Below, piece by piece: positions 60,900 to 64,000 of a stretch of 64,000 nt of DNA; the stretch's first letter is position 1, and the number at the start of each line of letters is the position of its first letter. Below the pieces are notes generated by a model that was not told the DNA's origin, did no database searches, and saw only the letters and a program-made list of their open reading frames with translations. This DNA comes from Viscum album (Eukaryota; Streptophyta; Magnoliopsida; Santalales; Viscaceae). The position numbers and the translations under genes were made by a program. The stretch covers positions 540,488,394-540,552,393 of the forward strand of contig OY728143.1 in the NCBI GenBank assembly GCA_963277665.1, read 5' to 3'.

Positions 60900-63800
60900 G
60901 TATACTACCGCAAAACAAAAAAATATTCTGGTGGTTCTACATCCTATGTTCCATTGGTTCCAACGCTATATATTCCACATTATGGTTTTTCCATATAACT
61001 TTTACCAGACGAGTCGTCCGGTTTCTCATCACTTGTCCTTAGAAACCAAGAATTTCGAAAGGCTCTCCATAATAAGAAAATTCAAGGTCCAGTTCAGTTT
61101 CCTCATAGGTGTGTACATGCATTGGGTCATTTATGTATTTTATCAACAGTGATACGTGGAACACATTTTGACCATTGGAGAGACTTGGGGGAATTCCTAA
61201 ATATTAAGAAACATCCCCAATTCATTCAAGATTTTGGAATGGTCTTATGTTCCAAGGAAATAATTTTCCCTTCTCGCTAAATCGTATAACTCCATTCAAT
61301 GGAGATACATTCAAGAAAACATGGTCTCCAACCTAAAATTCCAAATCGCTCCTTCGGTAATCGGCATAGATCTTTGGCCTACATTGAGCTGCTTGGATGT
61401 GGGTTTTGATAACATTCTCCTTTGATATTGTTTTCTCAACAATTTACGGGACTATGAGTTTTCATTCACCAACATCATCTCAACAAGTTGGTGTGTGACC
61501 TGTCTATCTAAATAATTCTTTATATGGTGTCATCTTAAAAGTTGAATTAAAACTATAGTTATAGAAAAATATAACAAATGTAAATATAGATCCTATATAC
61601 CATGAAATTCATGTGAGAAATATTTCAATATGTCTTCTAAAGATTGAATAGTCTGTTGTGATTGGCCATCCGTTTGAGGGTGGAAGGATGTTCTCAAACG
61701 AAGTTCATTATCCAGGGATTTATGAATACTTTTCTAGAATCATGATGTAAAAAGGGGATCATGATCAAAATCAATTGATATGGGTAATCCATGAAGTCTT
61801 TCTACTTCATTAATATACAGTCTCTCTAAACATTCCACTTGTAAATCTTCTCTTGTACCACGAAAATGTGATAACATGGTAAGCTGATCAACAATGAACC
61901 ATATTTCATCATTCCATATATGAGTCTTTGGTATCCTCATGACAATGTACATCATTATATCATCCAATTTCCACTCATCTATGGGAATAAGATGTGTGAC
62001 TCCTATAGGATGTTTTCTTCAATCTTTCATTTGTTGGAAAACCATAAATCTAGACACAAAACCAACAATCTCCCTTTTCCCTTTGTCCCACCAAAAATGT
62101 TCCTTCAAATCTCTATATATAATGGTTCTCTCAGCGTGTATAGAGAAATTAGATCTATTATCATAATCCAATAATTCCCATTTTAGATCAGGTATATCGG
62201 GAACACAATTTCTCTTCCCAAATATCAAAATTCCATCTTCATATGTATATTCACTAAATCTCCCATCTTTAACTGCATTAATCTTCTTTTGAAACTCCAC
62301 ATCATTAGTCTGATAAATTTTTATCCTTTCTAGTAAAGATGGCTCGGCAAAAATTTGAAAAAGTATTGATGATTCACCTTCCATAGGTATACCATATCAA
62401 TATTTTCTAGATCTTTGAAAATAGGATCCCTTTTAACTCTCATTTTGTTCAAAACTCCATGATCCTATCTTATCAAAGCATCTGACACCTTATTTTTTAT
62501 CCCAAGGTGGTACTGAATTTTAAATCATAATCCTTTATTATTTAATGCCATCTCTTTTTCCTCATTTTTAGTTTTTTTGTGAGATAATATATACTTCAAA
62601 CTCATAGGATCCACATAAATCTCACATTTTTTCACTATAGAGAGATAGTCTCAATATCATTGGAGTGAAGATTGCAACTGCTAACTCTAGATCATTAGTG
62701 GGATTGATTTAATAATTAATTTTTAGTCATCGTGATTCATATTCTATAACTCTCTCATTTAGCATATATACAGAACACGAACATTCATTGAAGCATCACT
62801 ATAAATAACAAACCCATCATTCCATGATGGTAGAGTCGGGATAAGAGCATTGACTAATCTTATCTTTAGTTCTTCAAATATTCTTCACACTCATTTGTCC
62901 AAACAAATTTAACCCTTTTACAGATGTGGGTTGATAATGGGTTAGCCAACCCGATTTTTTTTTTGAAGAAACATCGATAATAACCTAGTAAAAAAAATAA
63001 AATTAAATACTTTAGTTTTACTTGTCGGTGCTGGCCATTCTGGGATTTCCATAGTCCTTGAAGGATCAATAGATACATCATACTTATGGATAATATGGCC
63101 AATAAAAGAAACCTCTTCAATCCAAAATTTATATTTTCTAATCATCTCATACAATTAATTTTTCCTAAGAGTCTTTAGAATAATGTCCATGTGATTTTCA
63201 TGATATTCGTAGATTTTGGAGTATTAAAAGATATAATCAATAAATTCCACTACAAAATCATAAATAAATTTCGTGAGAACTCTATTAATTTGATCAATGA
63301 AGATAGAGGTTGTATTAACCAATCCTAAAGGCATTACTATAAACTCGTAATGCCCGTACATGGTTCAAAATGCTGTTTTCAGAATGACTTCCTTCATAAC
63401 ACACAACTAATGATAATCAGATTGAAGATCAATATTTGAAAAATATTGAGCTCCATTATGTTGGTGGAATAAATCATCAATACTATGTAGAGGATAATTG
63501 TTATGTATTATTATATAATTTATCTCTATGTATTAAATGCACAACCTCATAGATGTGTATTTCTTCTTATCAAAAAGAATAGGGGACCCCATAGGGAAAT
63601 ACTAGGGTGAAAAAGTACCTTATTACAAAATTCCTCTAGTTGTTTTTAAGTTCACGTAATTCCACAATGGCCATTCTATAAGGGTTCTTTGATATAGTCC
63701 TTGAACCGGGAATTAAATATATGGAAAATGAAATTTCTCATTCTAGAGGATGTCTAGGTAAGTCCTCTAGAAACACATAAAACTATTATTGAACAATGGG

Positions 63801-64000
63801 TGAATCCTCTATTCAAACATTCATTTCCTCAACCATAATTTTTTCTTTCTCATCCTCCATAATGAATGAATTTTGTGGAGATACTAGGGGTATATCTTGA
63901 TATGAATCAGATGGTGACATTTATGCTCCAAAGATAAGGTACTCCTTATCATCCTCGTTAATTTTAACCTCATTCTTTATGGAAAAATTTATTCATCATG
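60900..64000 (-). pseudogene. pol relic of the antisense chromovirus, runs off the window
   Basis: Minus-strand remnants from right to left: FSIYLIPG and YRMAIVELRELK (63640-63730) open the reverse transcriptase. YGHYEFIVMPLGLVN (63310-63360) follows, then a catalytic box reading FIDYIF near 63260, so the second aspartate is lost. HIIHKYDVSIDPSRT..EWPAPTS (63030-63110) ends the RT. Integrase zinc region RTIIYRDLKEHFWWDKGKRE lies near 62070-62130, and the core as IVDQLTMLSHF and DFDHDPLFTS lies at 61740-61900. The C-terminus KYINDPMHV lies near 61110. The chromodomain core VKVIWKNHNVE lies at 60970-61010. Several phase changes and stops; more decayed than element 2. gag and the 5' LTR lie beyond 64000. 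Confidence 0.75.

Overview
This window looks like a transposon-dominated intergenic stretch of a large, AT-rich seed-plant nuclear genome. I found no host protein gene, no rRNA or functional tRNA gene and no CRISPR. Nearly everything recognisable is Ty3/gypsy LTR retrotransposon sequence. The coding parts read as plant chromoviruses of the Tekay/Del type: one gag-pol reading frame, CCHC knuckles in gag, and a chromodomain after integrase. The lineage is inferred from motifs. The species cannot be named from the sequence.

Layout from left to right. 1-220 is the leader and first gag codons of a gypsy copy that begins left of the window. 221-2296 is a minus-strand LTR-like unit of another family, with a very GC-rich segment. 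2297-9308 is AT-rich decayed sequence whose right end resembles a gypsy leader on the minus strand. 9309-13162 is an old minus-strand LTR (A). 13875-24968 is a complete non-autonomous element (element 1) with 4.39-kb LTRs, a 2.3-kb interior, a tiny gag relic, a SINE head and a perfect 5-bp target duplication (TATCA). 28357-28974 plus 39451-42789 is a second old minus-strand LTR (B), split by element 3 (28975-39450), a strongly decayed but recognisable gag-pol element. 45634-46471 plus 57953-60862 is a minus-strand LTR (E), split by element 2 (46472-57952, target duplication ATAAA). Element 2 is the best preserved copy: its gag-pol frame runs for about 4.49 kb and is broken almost only by point-mutation stops. 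60863-64000 is the antisense pol region of the element that owns LTR E; it continues beyond the right edge.

The history is layered. Old minus-strand LTRs were invaded by elements 1 and 3, and LTR E was later invaded by element 2. All copies look dead.

The most interesting signal lies in the long LTRs themselves. After a TATA box, LTRs 1 to 4 and E share an exon-intron-like leader: a first donor, an exon-like block of exactly 36 nt, and (in most) a later acceptor. The self-complementary motif CGTACGTACG sits in the first intron-like segment. This suggests a spliced 5' leader, with a conserved palindrome kept only in unspliced RNA. That reading is inference and has not been tested against transcripts.
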